Source: an uncultured bacterium
GTDB taxonomy: Bacteria > Bacillota > Clostridia > Oscillospirales > Oscillospiraceae
DNA: 49,927 nt
Direction: 5' to 3'
Assembly (NCBI GenBank): GCA_947073515.1
Contig: CAMTMC010000016.1
Location: 1 to 49,927 of the forward strand
Shown: positions 8,286-16,727 of the stretch, piece by piece
Layout of the letters: the number at the start of each line of letters is the position of its first letter
Position numbering within the stretch: the stretch's first letter is position 1
Made by a program: the position numbers and the translations under genes
The notes under the pieces: model-generated
The model's database searches: none
Told to the model about the DNA's origin: nothing
Seen by the model: the letters and a program-made list of their open reading frames with translations, nothing else

Positions 8286-8312
8286 AGCTTATGCCTGGAG
8301 GAACCCATGGGT
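8286..8312 (-). promoter_or_regulatory. Candidate sigma-K type promoter for the spore operon
   Basis: On the minus strand AC (8312-8311), a 17-bp spacer and CATAAGCT (8293-8286) match the recalled SigK consensus AC-N16/17-CATANNNTA except for the last base. No SigA promoter is visible here. The match fits the predicted late-sporulation function, but the motif is short. Confidence 0.45.
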
Positions 8313-8322
8313 GCGGGGGCGG

Positions 8323-9177
8323 TCAGATCAATTTTTTGGGCCGGTAAATGACCTCATTCACGTTATAAACCGTGACAAAGGCGTCGGGGTCGGCCTGGGC
8401 GATAAAGCTGACCAGCTTGATGTACTCCTGCTTGGTGACGATGACGATGATCTCCTCCTTGGCCTCCCCGGTGTAGGCGCCCACCGCCTGGTAGAGGCTG
8501 GCGCCGCTGTGCAGGGTGTGGAGGATGAAATCGGTGATCTCGTCCCGCTTGTCCGACATGATGCACACCCGCTTTTTTACGTTTACGCCGAAAATGAAGT
8601 GATCCAGAATCAGGCCGAACAGGTAGGTGCCCAGCATGCTCAGCGCCACCGTCTTGGGGTCGTACACCAGCGCGGCGGACAGGGCCACGCAGGCGCCGGT
8701 GAGGGACATGGCGGTGCCCAGTTCCATGCGGAAGAACTTGTTCAGGATTTTAGCCACAATGTCCAGCCCGCCGGAGGAGGCGTTGAGGTTGAACAGCATG
8801 GCGCATCCGGCGGCGGCCAGGAAGATGTAGCACACCATGTCCAGGAAGGGGTCGCCCATGATGGAGGTGAAGTCCGGGAACATCCGCTCCAGGACCCCCA
8901 GGGCGACGGGGAGGACCAGGGAGGTGTAGATGGTCTTGACGCCGAAGTCCCGCCCCACCAGCACCAGCCCCACCACCAGCAGCGCGATGTTGAGCGCCAG
9001 GGTAATGAGCGACACCCCGAGGCCGGTGAGCTCGGACAGGACAATCGCCAGGCCGGAGATGCTCCCCACCGCCAGGTGGCTGGGCATCAGGAAGAAAAAT
9101 ACCGCCGCGGCGGTAATGGCGGCGCCGACGGTGATGAGGCACCACTCCCAAATCTTTTGAAGCATATCTGTTTCCAT
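8323..9177 (-). CDS. YitT family membrane protein (DUF161 + DUF2179)
   Basis: 284 residues. Five or six transmembrane helices in the first ~200 residues (YitT_membrane, with AVGSISGLAIVLS and NASSGGLDIVAKIL) are followed by a cytoplasmic DUF2179 domain (RVCIMSDKRDEITDFIL ... VTKQEYIKLVSFIAQADPDAF). Transport function is suspected but unproven for the family. Start choice is uncertain: ATG 9177 or ATG 9165, both weakly preceded by AAAAAAGG/AAAGGATGG; longer forms from 9231 lack an RBS. It is separate from the spore operon and has its own promoter. Confidence 0.88.
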   Translation of the reverse strand: METDMLQKIWEWCLITVGAAITAAAVFFFLMPSHLAVGSISGLAIVLSELTGLGVSLITLALNIALLVVGLVLVGRDFGVKTIYTSLVLPVALGVLERMFPDFTSIMGDPFLDMVCYIFLAAAGCAMLFNLNASSGGLDIVAKILNKFFRMELGTAMSLTGACVALSAALVYDPKTVALSMLGTYLFGLILDHFIFGVNVKKRVCIMSDKRDEITDFILHTLHSGASLYQAVGAYTGEAKEEIIVIVTKQEYIKLVSFIAQADPDAFVTVYNVNEVIYRPKKLI

Positions 9178-9264
9178 CCTTTTTTGTAGTTTCCGCTCGG
9201 CGGCGGTTAGGCCGTTTGGGCATATTGACATGTTTCAAACAGGCCCCGCTTTTGAGTCCCGGAC

Positions 9265-9293
9265 ATTATAGCACAGCGGAGGGGAATTGTGGA
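9265..9293 (-). promoter_or_regulatory. Promoter of the YitT gene
   Basis: Minus strand: TATAAT (9270-9265) preceded by TGC (extended -10), with TCCACA 17 bp upstream as a poor -35. Confidence 0.6.
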
Positions 9294-9354
9294 AGACGGC
9301 TGGGGAATTTTATTGGGTTTTCCCGCTGGATTCTCCCTTTCTCTCATACAGCGC

Positions 9355-9383
9355 TTGCAATCCCCGGCCAGCTATTGTAGAAT
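9355..9383 (+). promoter_or_regulatory. Promoter of the DUF512 radical SAM gene
   Basis: TTGCAA (9355-9360), 17 bp, TAGAAT (9378-9383); the gene starts 35 nt downstream. Confidence 0.7.
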
Positions 9384-9417
9384 AGAACGAATCCATCAGA
9401 CAGGACGGTGACGGCCC

Positions 9418-10797
9418 GTGAGCATGACAGCCATCCAGGGGGTGACCCCCCACAGCCCCGCCTGGCGGGCCGGGGTCCAGAGGGGAGAGATCCTCACCCA
9501 CATCAACGGCCACCCCGTCGTGGACGTGCTGGACTACAAATTTTACAGCTACGACCCCCGGCTGGAGCTGACCCTGAAACGCCCGGACGGGACACAGCGC
9601 TCGCTGAAGATCCGCAAGTCCGAGGGGGAGGACCTGGGCCTGGAGTTTGAGACCTACCTCATGGACCGGGCCCGCTCCTGCGCCAACCACTGTATCTTCT
9701 GCTTTGTGGACCAGATGCCCCCGGGGATGCGGCCCTCCCTGTATTTTAAGGATGACGACGCCCGGCTGTCCTTCCTGTTGGGCAACTACCTGACCCTCAC
9801 CAACCTCTCCCCCCGGGAGGTCCAGCGGATCATCGACCTGCGGATCTCCCCCATCAACGTGTCTGTCCACACCACCGACCGGGAGCTGCGGGAGAAGATG
9901 CTCAACAGCCCCCGGGCCGGCCTGGGCATTGACATCATGGAGCGCTTCGCCGGGGCCGGTATCCGCATGAACTGCCAGATCGTCTCCTGCCCCGGTATCA
10001 ACGACGGCCCCGCCCTGGACAGGACGCTGTCTGACCTGGCGGCCCTCCATCCGGCGGTGAACAGCGTGGCGGTGGTGCCGGTGGGGCTGACCAAGTACCG
10101 CCAGGGGCTGTATCCCCTGGAAATCTACCGCCAAGACACCGCCGGGGCGGTCATTGACCAGGTGGAGGCCTTCGCCCAACAGCGCCTGGAGGCCCAGGGC
10201 ACAAGGCTGGTGTGGTGCTCCGATGAGTTCTATCTGCTGGCGGGCCGGGAACTGCCGGAAAAGTCCTATTATGAGGATATGGACCAGCTGGAGAACGGCG
10301 TGGGGATGCTCCGGCTGCTGACCAGCCAGGCGGAGACGGCCCTGGAGGACGCCCAGCCCCAGGACTTCACCCGGGCCGCCCCCTTCTCCATCGCCACAGG
10401 GACATCCGCCGCACCCTTTCTCCAGAAAATCGTGGACATGGCCCGGGAAAAATGTGACCAAATCCAGGGGACTGTCTACCCTATCGCCAACCGCTTTTTC
10501 GGGGAGGAGATCACCGTGGCCGGGCTGGTCACCGGGGGCGATCTCATCGCCCAGCTCCAGGGGAAAAACCTGGGCCAACGGCTGCTCATCCCGGACTGTA
10601 TGCTCCGGGCCGGGGAGCGGGTGTTCCTGGACGACGTGTCCGTGGACGACGTGGAGCGGGAGCTGGGGGTTCCGGTGTCCGTGCTGGACCACGAGAGCGG
10701 CTTTGATCTGGCGGACGCCATCCTGGGCCTGGAGACGGCCTCCGCCCCCCGTCCCCCCGCCTGGGAGAATGAGGAATTTTACCGGTATAACCCGTAG
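9418..10797 (+). CDS. DUF512 radical SAM/PDZ protein
   Basis: 459 residues. Residues 5-60 form a PDZ-like domain (GVTPHSPAWRAGVQRGEIL). CANHCIFCFVDQMP near residue 83 is the radical SAM cluster motif CxxxCxxC. A TIM-barrel-like core follows, then the DUF512 domain (ATGTSAAPFLQKIVDM, ANRFFGEEITVAGLVTGGD). The family is common in clostridia and usually sits directly before der, as here; a role in ribosome or iron-sulfur related biology has been suggested, but the reaction is unknown to me. Start is GTG 9418 or ATG 9424; neither has a strong RBS. It ends in TAG at the edge of a palindromic repeat. Confidence 0.9.
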   Translation: MSMTAIQGVTPHSPAWRAGVQRGEILTHINGHPVVDVLDYKFYSYDPRLELTLKRPDGTQRSLKIRKSEGEDLGLEFETYLMDRARSCANHCIFCFVDQMPPGMRPSLYFKDDDARLSFLLGNYLTLTNLSPREVQRIIDLRISPINVSVHTTDRELREKMLNSPRAGLGIDIMERFAGAGIRMNCQIVSCPGINDGPALDRTLSDLAALHPAVNSVAVVPVGLTKYRQGLYPLEIYRQDTAGAVIDQVEAFAQQRLEAQGTRLVWCSDEFYLLAGRELPEKSYYEDMDQLENGVGMLRLLTSQAETALEDAQPQDFTRAAPFSIATGTSAAPFLQKIVDMAREKCDQIQGTVYPIANRFFGEEITVAGLVTGGDLIAQLQGKNLGQRLLIPDCMLRAGERVFLDDVSVDDVERELGVPVSVLDHESGFDLADAILGLETASAPRPPAWENEEFYRYNP

Positions 10798-10876
10798 GGG
10801 CTTTCCATGCGGGGGCGCCCGCCCGCCGTTCACCAACCAGGTTCCAAAAAAACGGGCGGACAATGTCCGCCCCTAC
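10791..10876. repeat. Palindromic intergenic repeat, long variant bounded by GTAGGGGC/GCCCCTAC
   Basis: The outer edges GTAGGGGC (starting at the DUF512 stop codon TAG) and GCCCCTAC are inverted copies of each other. Inside, GGGCGGACA and TGTCCGCCC (10854-10872) form a perfect 9-bp stem. It belongs to the same family as the repeats at 12877, 27809, 45985 and 48421. Confidence 0.75.
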
Positions 10877-10909
10877 AAAAGCGTGTTCAATCTAGAAGGA
10901 AGTGACCAA

Positions 10910-12235
10910 ATGAAACCCTTAGTTGCTATTGTGGGCCGGCCCAACGTGGGCAAGTCCATGCTGTTTAATAAATTGTGCGGCCAGCGGCTGTCCATCGTGG
11001 AGGACACCCCCGGCGTCACCCGGGACCGGCTGTACGCCCAGTGCGAGTGGCGGGGCCGGGTCTTTGACATCGTGGACACCGGCGGCATCGAGCCGGGCAC
11101 CGACGACCAGATCCTCTCCTTCATGCGGGAGCAGGCGGAGATCGCCATCGGCACCGCCACGGTGATCGTCTTTGTCTGCGACATCAAAACCGGCATGACC
11201 GCCTCCGACCAGGAGGTGGCCAATATGCTGCTGCGCTCGGGCAAGCCGGTGGTGCTGGCGGTGAACAAGTCCGACCAGACCGGCCGGGAGAACCCGGACA
11301 TCTACGAGTTTTACAACCTGGGGCTGGGTGACCCCATCGCCGTCTCCGCCGTCCACGGCCACGGCACCGGCGACCTGCTGGACGCCTGCTTTGAGTTCTT
11401 CCCCCCGGAGGAGGACGAGGAGGAGGAGGAGGACGTCATCAAGGTGGCGGTGATCGGCAAGCCCAATGTGGGAAAATCCTCCCTCGTCAACAAGATTTTG
11501 GGGGAGGAACGGGTCATTGTCTCCAACGTGGCGGGCACCACCCGGGACGCGGTGGACAGCCTCTTTGAGAACGACAAGGGCAAATTCCTCTTCATCGACA
11601 CCGCCGGCATGCGGAAAAAATCCCGGGTGGACGACCGGATTGAGAAGTTCTCCGTCCTCCGGGCCACCATGGCCATCGAGCGCTCTGACGTGTGCCTCAT
11701 CATGATCGACGCCCAGGAGGGGGTCACGGAGCAGGACACCAAAGTGGCCGGCCTGGCCCACGAGGCGGGCAAGGCCTGTATCATCGTGGTGAACAAGTGG
11801 GACGCCATCGAGAAGGACGGCAAGACCATGGACAAAATGCGCCAGGACGTGATGCGGGATTTGTCCTATATGACCTACGCCCCCATCCTGTTCATCTCCG
11901 CCCTCACCGGCCAGCGGGTGGACCGGCTCTTTGAGCTCATCAACTACGTGAATAACCAGGCGGCCATGCGGATCACCACCGGGATGCTCAACTCCCTGCT
12001 GGCCGACGCCACCGCCCGGGTCCAGCCCCCCACCGACAAGGGCCGCCGGCTGAAGGTCTACTATATGACCCAGGTGGGCATCAAGCCCCCCCACTTCGTC
12101 TGCTTCTGCAACGATGCCCGGCTGTTCCACTTCTCCTACCAGCGGTATATCGAGAACCAGATCCGCTCCACCTTCGGCCTGGAGGGCACCCCCGTCCGGC
12201 TCACCGTCCGGGAGCGGAGCGAGAAGGAGGGGTGA
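10910..12235 (+). CDS. der: Ribosome biogenesis GTPase Der (EngA)
   Basis: 441 residues with tandem Era-type G domains: the first P-loop is GRPNVGKSMLFNKL (residue 8 on) with DTGG and NKSD, and the second is GKPNVGKSSLVNKI (about residue 182) with DTAGMRKK and NKWD. A C-terminal KH-like domain follows (LKVYYMTQVGIKPPHFVCFCND). An acidic linker (EEDEEEEEDV) joins the domains. Der is essential for 50S subunit assembly. The ATG at 10910 is preceded by AGAAGGAAG. An in-frame upstream extension is only read-through of noncoding sequence. It overlaps the plsY RBS, consistent with an operon. Confidence 0.98.
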   Translation: MKPLVAIVGRPNVGKSMLFNKLCGQRLSIVEDTPGVTRDRLYAQCEWRGRVFDIVDTGGIEPGTDDQILSFMREQAEIAIGTATVIVFVCDIKTGMTASDQEVANMLLRSGKPVVLAVNKSDQTGRENPDIYEFYNLGLGDPIAVSAVHGHGTGDLLDACFEFFPPEEDEEEEEDVIKVAVIGKPNVGKSSLVNKILGEERVIVSNVAGTTRDAVDSLFENDKGKFLFIDTAGMRKKSRVDDRIEKFSVLRATMAIERSDVCLIMIDAQEGVTEQDTKVAGLAHEAGKACIIVVNKWDAIEKDGKTMDKMRQDVMRDLSYMTYAPILFISALTGQRVDRLFELINYVNNQAAMRITTGMLNSLLADATARVQPPTDKGRRLKVYYMTQVGIKPPHFVCFCNDARLFHFSYQRYIENQIRSTFGLEGTPVRLTVRERSEKEG

Positions 12236-12237
12236 AA

Positions 12238-12879
12238 ATGCTTGACTATCTGCCCGCCAACGCCCCCTTTTTCTTTGTTACCATTGCATTTTGCGCCTAC
12301 CTCTGCGGCTGCTTCAATGGAGCGGTCATTGTCTCCAAGTATATTCTGCGGGACGATATCCGCACTCACGGCAGCGGCAACGCGGGACTGACCAACTTCT
12401 ACCGCACCTTTGGCGGCTTTCTGACGTTGGTGGTCATCCTGTGCGACGTGCTGAAAGCGGTTCTTGCCATATGGATCGCCGCTGATATCGTCAATACACC
12501 GGCTGAGGCAGTCATTTTGGCAAAATACTGGGCCGGCCTGTGGTGCCTGCTGGGCCACATGTTCCCCTGCATGTTCCACTTCAAGGGGGGCAAGGGGATC
12601 CTGTCCGGGGGGAGCATCGCCATTATGATCGACTGGCGCATCGCCCTGGTGGTCTGGGGCGGGTTTCTTGTGCTGGCGGTACTCACCCGGTACGTCTCCC
12701 TGGGCTCCTGCTGGGCGGGGGCGTCCTTCCCCTTCGCCACCTGGTTTGTGTACCAGGACGCGGCGCTGCTGATTTTGTCCATCCTCATCGGCGGGCTCAT
12801 TTTGTACATGCACCGGGGGAATATCCACAGGCTGCTCACCGGCACGGAGAGCAAATTCAGCCTACACAAAAAATCGTAG
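12238..12879 (+). CDS. plsY: Acyl-phosphate:glycerol-3-phosphate acyltransferase PlsY
   Basis: 213 residues with about five transmembrane helices. The conserved PlsY loops are present: SGNAGLTNFYRTFG and GHMFPCMFHFKGGKG, and a Gly/Ala-rich third loop. It transfers the acyl group from acyl-phosphate to the sn-1 position of glycerol 3-phosphate, the first committed step of phospholipid synthesis, with substrate made by GpsA encoded next door. ATG 12238 lies 7 nt after AGGAGG, better than GTG 12232, which overlaps the der stop. The stop codon TAG is the first three bases of a palindromic repeat. Confidence 0.97.
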   Translation: MLDYLPANAPFFFVTIAFCAYLCGCFNGAVIVSKYILRDDIRTHGSGNAGLTNFYRTFGGFLTLVVILCDVLKAVLAIWIAADIVNTPAEAVILAKYWAGLWCLLGHMFPCMFHFKGGKGILSGGSIAIMIDWRIALVVWGGFLVLAVLTRYVSLGSCWAGASFPFATWFVYQDAALLILSILIGGLILYMHRGNIHRLLTGTESKFSLHKKS

Positions 12880-12900
12880 GGGCGGATATCATCCGCCCCC
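12877..12900. repeat. Palindromic repeat at the plsY stop codon
   Basis: TAGGGGCGGAT / ATC / ATCCGCCCC: the stem is GGGGCGGAT (12879-12887) with ATCCGCCCC (12891-12899). The leading TAG is the plsY stop codon. Confidence 0.85.
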
Positions 12901-12926
12901 GCAAAATAATTTGGGAGGTAAACGGT

Positions 12927-13928
12927 ATGAAAATCACAGTCCTCGGCAGCGGCGCCTGGGGCACCGCCCTGGCCCTGCTCCTGCTGGAGAACGGCAACGA
13001 CGTCACCCTCTGGTCCTACCTGGAGGAGGAGTCCAAAATCCTGCGGGAGACCCGGGAGAACCCCATGCTCAAGGGCGTCCCCCTGCCGGAGAGCCTGAAG
13101 CTCACCACCGACATGGCGGCGGTGAGGGGCTGCGGCCTGGTGGTGGTGGCCACCCCCTCCTTCGCGGTCCGCTCCACGGCCAAACAGCTCCGGGAGCTGG
13201 CCGACCCGGGCGCCATCCTGGTCTCCGTGTCCAAGGGCATTGAGAAGGACACCTCCCTGCGCCTGTCCCAGGTCATTGAGGAGGAGGTCCAGGGCAAGTG
13301 CCCGGTGGTGGTGCTGTCCGGGCCTTCCCACGCCGAGGAGGTGGGCCGGAAAATCCCCACCGGCGTGGTGGTGGCCTCCGAGGATCTGTCCATCGCCGAG
13401 AAAGTCCAGGATCTGTTCATGAACCCCCGCTTCCGGGTGTACACCAGCGATGACAAGCTGGGCACCGAGATCTGCGCCGCCCTGAAAAACGTCATCGCCC
13501 TGTGCGCCGGCTGCTGCGACGGCATGGGCTACGGGGACAACACCAAGGCCCTGCTCATGACCCGGGGCCTGGCGGAGATGGCCCGGCTGGGCGTGGCCCT
13601 GGGTGGCAGGAAGGAATCCTTTACAGGCCTGGCGGGTGTAGGCGACCTGATCGTCACCTGCTGCTCCATGCACTCCCGGAACCGCCGGTGCGGCATCCTC
13701 ATCGGCCAGGGCAGGCCGGTGGAGGAGGCCATCCAAGAGATCGGCGCCGTGGTGGAGGGCTACTACGCCGCCGCCAACGCCCGGGCCCTGGCCCGGAAGG
13801 CCGGGGTGGAGATGCCCATCGCCCAGGCCGCCTACGAGGTGCTGTACCAGGGCCGGGACGTCCACGCCGTGGTGGAGGACCTGATGCGCCGGGCCAAGCG
13901 CTCGGAACACGACGAGAGTTCTTTTTAA
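12927..13928 (+). CDS. gpsA: NAD(P)+-dependent glycerol-3-phosphate dehydrogenase
   Basis: 333 residues. The N-terminal Rossmann motif GSGAWGTALALLL binds NAD(P)H. LSGPSHAEEV and the catalytic Lys region ICAALKNVIALCAG are characteristic. The C-terminal helical domain has GLAGVGDLIVTCCS, then SRNRRCG. It reduces dihydroxyacetone phosphate to sn-glycerol 3-phosphate, the PlsY acceptor. ATG 12927 follows GGGAGG by 8 nt. It is in the phospholipid-synthesis operon and 9 nt before alaX. Confidence 0.98.
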   Translation: MKITVLGSGAWGTALALLLLENGNDVTLWSYLEEESKILRETRENPMLKGVPLPESLKLTTDMAAVRGCGLVVVATPSFAVRSTAKQLRELADPGAILVSVSKGIEKDTSLRLSQVIEEEVQGKCPVVVLSGPSHAEEVGRKIPTGVVVASEDLSIAEKVQDLFMNPRFRVYTSDDKLGTEICAALKNVIALCAGCCDGMGYGDNTKALLMTRGLAEMARLGVALGGRKESFTGLAGVGDLIVTCCSMHSRNRRCGILIGQGRPVEEAIQEIGAVVEGYYAAANARALARKAGVEMPIAQAAYEVLYQGRDVHAVVEDLMRRAKRSEHDESSF

Positions 13929-13937
13929 GGTGATACC

Positions 13938-15080
13938 ATGACGGAAAAATTATACGAACAGGACGCCTTCCTCCGGGACTTCGAGGGCGCCGTCCTCTCC
14001 TGCGCCCAGGGCAAAAAGGGCTACGACATCGTGCTGGACCGCACCGCCTTCTACCCCGAGGGGGGCGGCCAGCCCTGGGACACCGGCACGCTGGGGGGCG
14101 TGGAGGTGCTGGAGGTCCACAGCCGGGACGGGGAGATCGTCCACACCTGCGGCGGCCCCCTGGAGCCCGGCCAAACCGTCTCCGGCTCCATCCACTGGGA
14201 GCGGCGCTTCGACCTGATGCAGCAGCACTCCGGGGAGCATATCCTCTCCGGCCTGGCCCACGCCCGCTGGGGCTGCGACAATGTGGGCTTCCACATGGGG
14301 GCGGAGCTCACCACCGTGGACTTTAACGTGGAGCTCACCCAGGAGGATCTGGTTTGGCTGGAGGGGGAGGCCAACCGCTACATCTGGGAGAACCACCCCA
14401 TCCAGATCACCTACCCCACCCGTGAGGAACTGTCCCGCATCACCTACCGCTCCAAAAAGGAGATCGACGGCCAGGTGCGGCTGGTGGCCTTCCCCGGGGC
14501 GGACTGGTGCGCCTGCTGCGGCACCCACGTGAACGCCTCCGGCCAGGTGGGGCTGATCAAGCTGCTGTCCGTCCAGAAGTTCCGGGACGGCGTGCGGATC
14601 GAGCTGGTGTGCGGGGGCCGGGCGGCGCGTTATGTCAATCATATCCTGGCCCAGAACACCCAGGTGTCCCGGCTGCTGTCCGCCAAGGCCTTTGAGACCG
14701 GGGCCGCCGTGGAGCGGCTGCTGGCGGAGAGCGAGGCCCTCAAATCCCAGGTGATGTCCCTGGAGGACCGCCGCTTCGCCGCCCTGGCGGGGGAGCGCGC
14801 CGGGGCTGGGGATGTGCTCCTCTTTGAGGACGGCCTGTCCCCCGACGGGCTGCGGCGGCTTTGTGACGCAATCCTCCACACCTGCGGGGGGCGGTGCGCC
14901 TGCTTCTCCGGGACAGACGGCCAGGGCTACAAGTACGCCATGGGCCTGCTGGAGGGCGACCTGCGGGAGTTCAACCGCTCCATGACCCAGGCCCTCAACG
15001 GCCGGGGGGGCGGCAAGCCCAACTTCGTCCAGGGCTCCGTCCAGGCCAGCCGGGCGGAGATTGAGGAATTTTTTTCATGA
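13938..15080 (+). CDS. Alanyl-tRNA editing protein AlaX-L
   Basis: 380 residues. It resembles the editing half of alanyl-tRNA synthetase without the catalytic core: an N-terminal AlaX beta-barrel (YPEGGGQPWDTGTL), the zinc and editing motifs HSGEHILSG (HxxxH) and CCGTHVNASGQVG (CxxxH), a coiled linker, and a C-terminal DHHA1-like domain ending in GRGGGKPNFVQGSV. It hydrolyses Ser- (or Gly-) tRNA-Ala formed by mistake. The stop codon overlaps the tmk start (ATGA), so the two are translationally coupled. Confidence 0.93.
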   Translation: MTEKLYEQDAFLRDFEGAVLSCAQGKKGYDIVLDRTAFYPEGGGQPWDTGTLGGVEVLEVHSRDGEIVHTCGGPLEPGQTVSGSIHWERRFDLMQQHSGEHILSGLAHARWGCDNVGFHMGAELTTVDFNVELTQEDLVWLEGEANRYIWENHPIQITYPTREELSRITYRSKKEIDGQVRLVAFPGADWCACCGTHVNASGQVGLIKLLSVQKFRDGVRIELVCGGRAARYVNHILAQNTQVSRLLSAKAFETGAAVERLLAESEALKSQVMSLEDRRFAALAGERAGAGDVLLFEDGLSPDGLRRLCDAILHTCGGRCACFSGTDGQGYKYAMGLLEGDLREFNRSMTQALNGRGGGKPNFVQGSVQASRAEIEEFFS

Positions 15081-15700
15081 GCGGACTGTTTTTCGCCCTG
15101 GAGGGCATTGACGGCAGCGGCAAATCCACCCAGCTCCAGCTGCTGGCGGGCCGGCTGGAGGCGGCGGGAATCCCCTGCCTCACCACCCGGGAGCCCACCG
15201 ATGGCCCCATCGGCCAGCTGCTGCGCCAGGTGCTCACCCGTCAGCTCTCCTGCGACAGCCGGGTGGTGGCCCCCCTCTTCGCCGCCGACCGGCTGGATCA
15301 CATCCTGAACGCCGGGACGGGGGTCCTCCAGGCCCTGGAACGGGGGATCACCGTCCTGTCCGACCGGTACTACTTCTCCTCCTACGCCTACCAGGGCGTG
15401 GACCTGCCCCTGGAGCAGGTGGTGGAGATCAACCGGCCCTGCGCCGATCTCCTCCGGCCCGCCGCCACCCTGTTTCTCGACGTGGATCCCGACCTGGCCC
15501 TGGAGCGCATCGCCCGGAACCGGGCGGGCACCGAGCTGTTTGAGACAAAAGACCGCCTCGCCCGTGCCCGGGAGCAGTTCTTCCGGGCCTTTGACCGGGA
15601 GCGGGAGCGGGAGAAGGTCATCATCATCCCCGGCGGGCAGAGCGTGGAACAGGTGGCCGAAGCGCTGTGGGCGGCGGTCAGGCCCTTCTATAATGAATAG
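15077..15700 (+). CDS. tmk: Thymidylate kinase
   Basis: 207 residues, standard length. P-loop EGIDGSGKSTQ at residues 9-19, TTREPTDGPIGQLLR (substrate binding), SDRYYFSSYAYQG (DRY motif), and a lid RNRAGTELFE. It phosphorylates dTMP to dTDP. It starts at ATG 15077, overlapping the alaX stop. It is the last recognised enzyme of the housekeeping operon; a GC-rich hairpin (15754-15777) follows. Confidence 0.97.
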   Translation: MSGLFFALEGIDGSGKSTQLQLLAGRLEAAGIPCLTTREPTDGPIGQLLRQVLTRQLSCDSRVVAPLFAADRLDHILNAGTGVLQALERGITVLSDRYYFSSYAYQGVDLPLEQVVEINRPCADLLRPAATLFLDVDPDLALERIARNRAGTELFETKDRLARAREQFFRAFDREREREKVIIIPGGQSVEQVAEALWAAVRPFYNE

Positions 15701-15753
15701 CACCTCCCGGCCCGGCGGGACATAGGATGGCATGGTTCTTACCAACCACAAAT

Positions 15754-15777
15754 CGGCCCGCCCGACGGGCGGGGCCG
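15754..15777. repeat. GC hairpin after tmk
   Basis: CGGCCCGCCC pairs with GGGCGGGGCCG around GAC, with a one-base bulge. There is no T-run; it may act in mRNA processing or partial termination before the small gene at 15803. Confidence 0.5.
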
Positions 15778-15802
15778 TGGACGCCACAGGAGGTACAATC
15801 TT

Positions 15803-16018
15803 ATGGTAACTATGTTCGCCACCGTGGTCCAGGCCTGGGGCTCCCAGGTGCTGGTCCGGGATCAGAGCAACAACCAGGAGGTCCTGGTGCATACCAACCA
15901 CTCCACCAGCAATCTGGCCGCCGGTGATGTGGTGCGAATCGTGTACAACGGCGTGATGACCGCCAGCATCCCCCCGCAGATCAACGCCCAGTCCATCTGC
16001 ATCTTCACCACCGCCTGA
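15803..16018 (+). CDS. 71-residue beta-rich protein, DUF3221-like
   Basis: A small all-beta protein (FATVVQAWGSQVLVRDQ, EVLVHTN, GDVVRIVYNGVMTAS, then IPPQINAQSICIF). The order of strands and the GDxVxxxYxGxxxxSxPxQxxA pattern resemble DUF3221/YobA OB-fold proteins, but those normally carry a lipoprotein signal, which is missing here. RBS AGGAGG lies 9 nt before the ATG. A strong terminator follows. The function is unknown; nucleic-acid or ligand binding by an OB fold is only a possibility. Confidence 0.7.
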   Translation: MVTMFATVVQAWGSQVLVRDQSNNQEVLVHTNHSTSNLAAGDVVRIVYNGVMTASIPPQINAQSICIFTTA

Positions 16019-16034
16019 ACCACGTTCGGCCCAA

Positions 16035-16073
16035 AAACGCCCGCTGAGAAGTTTTCTTTCTCAGCGGGCGTTT
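16035..16073. terminator. Bidirectional terminator
   Basis: A 16-bp stem, AAACGCCCGCTGAGAA / TTCTCAGCGGGCGTTT, with AT-rich loop and A/T tails on both sides, placed between converging genes. Confidence 0.9.
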
Positions 16074-16079
16074 CATACT

Positions 16080-16646
16080 TTACTTTTTCAGGCTCACGCC
16101 GTCCTGAAAGGCCTCCCCAACCCGTTCTGTCACCTTATAATACCCGTGGGTGTAGGGGTCAAAGGCGATGGCGTTGACCAGGGACATATCCAGCTTGCCG
16201 TCCACCATGACGCTCTCATCGGCGGTGACGTTGACCACCTTCCCGATCACGCCGCAGCCATACCGGTTGTCCTGATACTCCACAAACTCGCACTCCAGGC
16301 ACAGGGGAAACTCGTTGATGACAGGGGCGTCCACCGTCTCGGCCCTGCTGGCGGTGAGGCCGCTGCGGGCAAACTTGTCCGGCGCCCGGTTGCCGGACTC
16401 CACGCCGAAGTAGTCCGCCTCTTTCACATGGGCGGCGTCCGCGATGCTGACGGTAAAAGCCCCCCGGGCCTTGATATTCTTCACCGTCTTGTGGGTCTCG
16501 GTCAGGTTGAGGGCCACCCTCCCCCGCTCCTGCATCGTGCCCCAGGCGGCGTTCATCACGTTGACGCTGCCGTCCTCGTTGTAGGTGGCCACCATCAGGA
16601 CGGGCATGGGGAAAATACCCTCGGTGATGTTCAGCTTTGTTCTCAT
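16080..16646 (-). CDS. Flavoredoxin / flavin reductase-like FMN-binding protein
   Basis: 188 residues of the flavin reductase-like split-barrel fold (PF01613): PMPVLMVATYNEDGSVNVM, AWGTMQERGRVALNL, THKTVKNIKARGAFTVSI, and ECEFVEYQDNRYGCGVIGKVV. It probably binds FMN and shuttles electrons in an anaerobe. ATG 16646 has GAGGGA 6 nt upstream, so it is preferred over ATG 16652. It is divergently transcribed from an HxlR regulator; this pairing is common and suggests redox- or electrophile-responsive control. Confidence 0.88.
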   Translation of the reverse strand: MRTKLNITEGIFPMPVLMVATYNEDGSVNVMNAAWGTMQERGRVALNLTETHKTVKNIKARGAFTVSIADAAHVKEADYFGVESGNRAPDKFARSGLTASRAETVDAPVINEFPLCLECEFVEYQDNRYGCGVIGKVVNVTADESVMVDGKLDMSLVNAIAFDPYTHGYYKVTERVGEAFQDGVSLKK

Positions 16647-16672
16647 AACCATTCCCTCGCTTCTTGTTGGAA

Positions 16673-16701
16673 TTGACAGGACTCATCATCCTGTATATGA
16701 T
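16673..16701 (+). promoter_or_regulatory. Promoter of hxlR
   Basis: TTGACA (16673-16678), 17 bp, TATGAT (16696-16701). It overlaps the divergent promoter on the other strand. Confidence 0.8.
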
Positions 16702-16727
16702 GATAGCACCAGCCAAAAATAATTCAA
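16700..16727 (-). promoter_or_regulatory. Promoter of the flavoredoxin gene
   Basis: Minus strand TTGAAT (16727-16722), 16 bp, TATCAT (16705-16700). Its -10 overlaps the -10 of the opposing hxlR promoter, so one bound regulator could block both. Confidence 0.75.

Noticed and set aside
10454-10909. N-terminal extension of Der
   Set aside because: It reads through the end of the DUF512 gene in another frame and through a palindromic repeat. Der begins with MKPLVAIVGRPNVGK after a good RBS.
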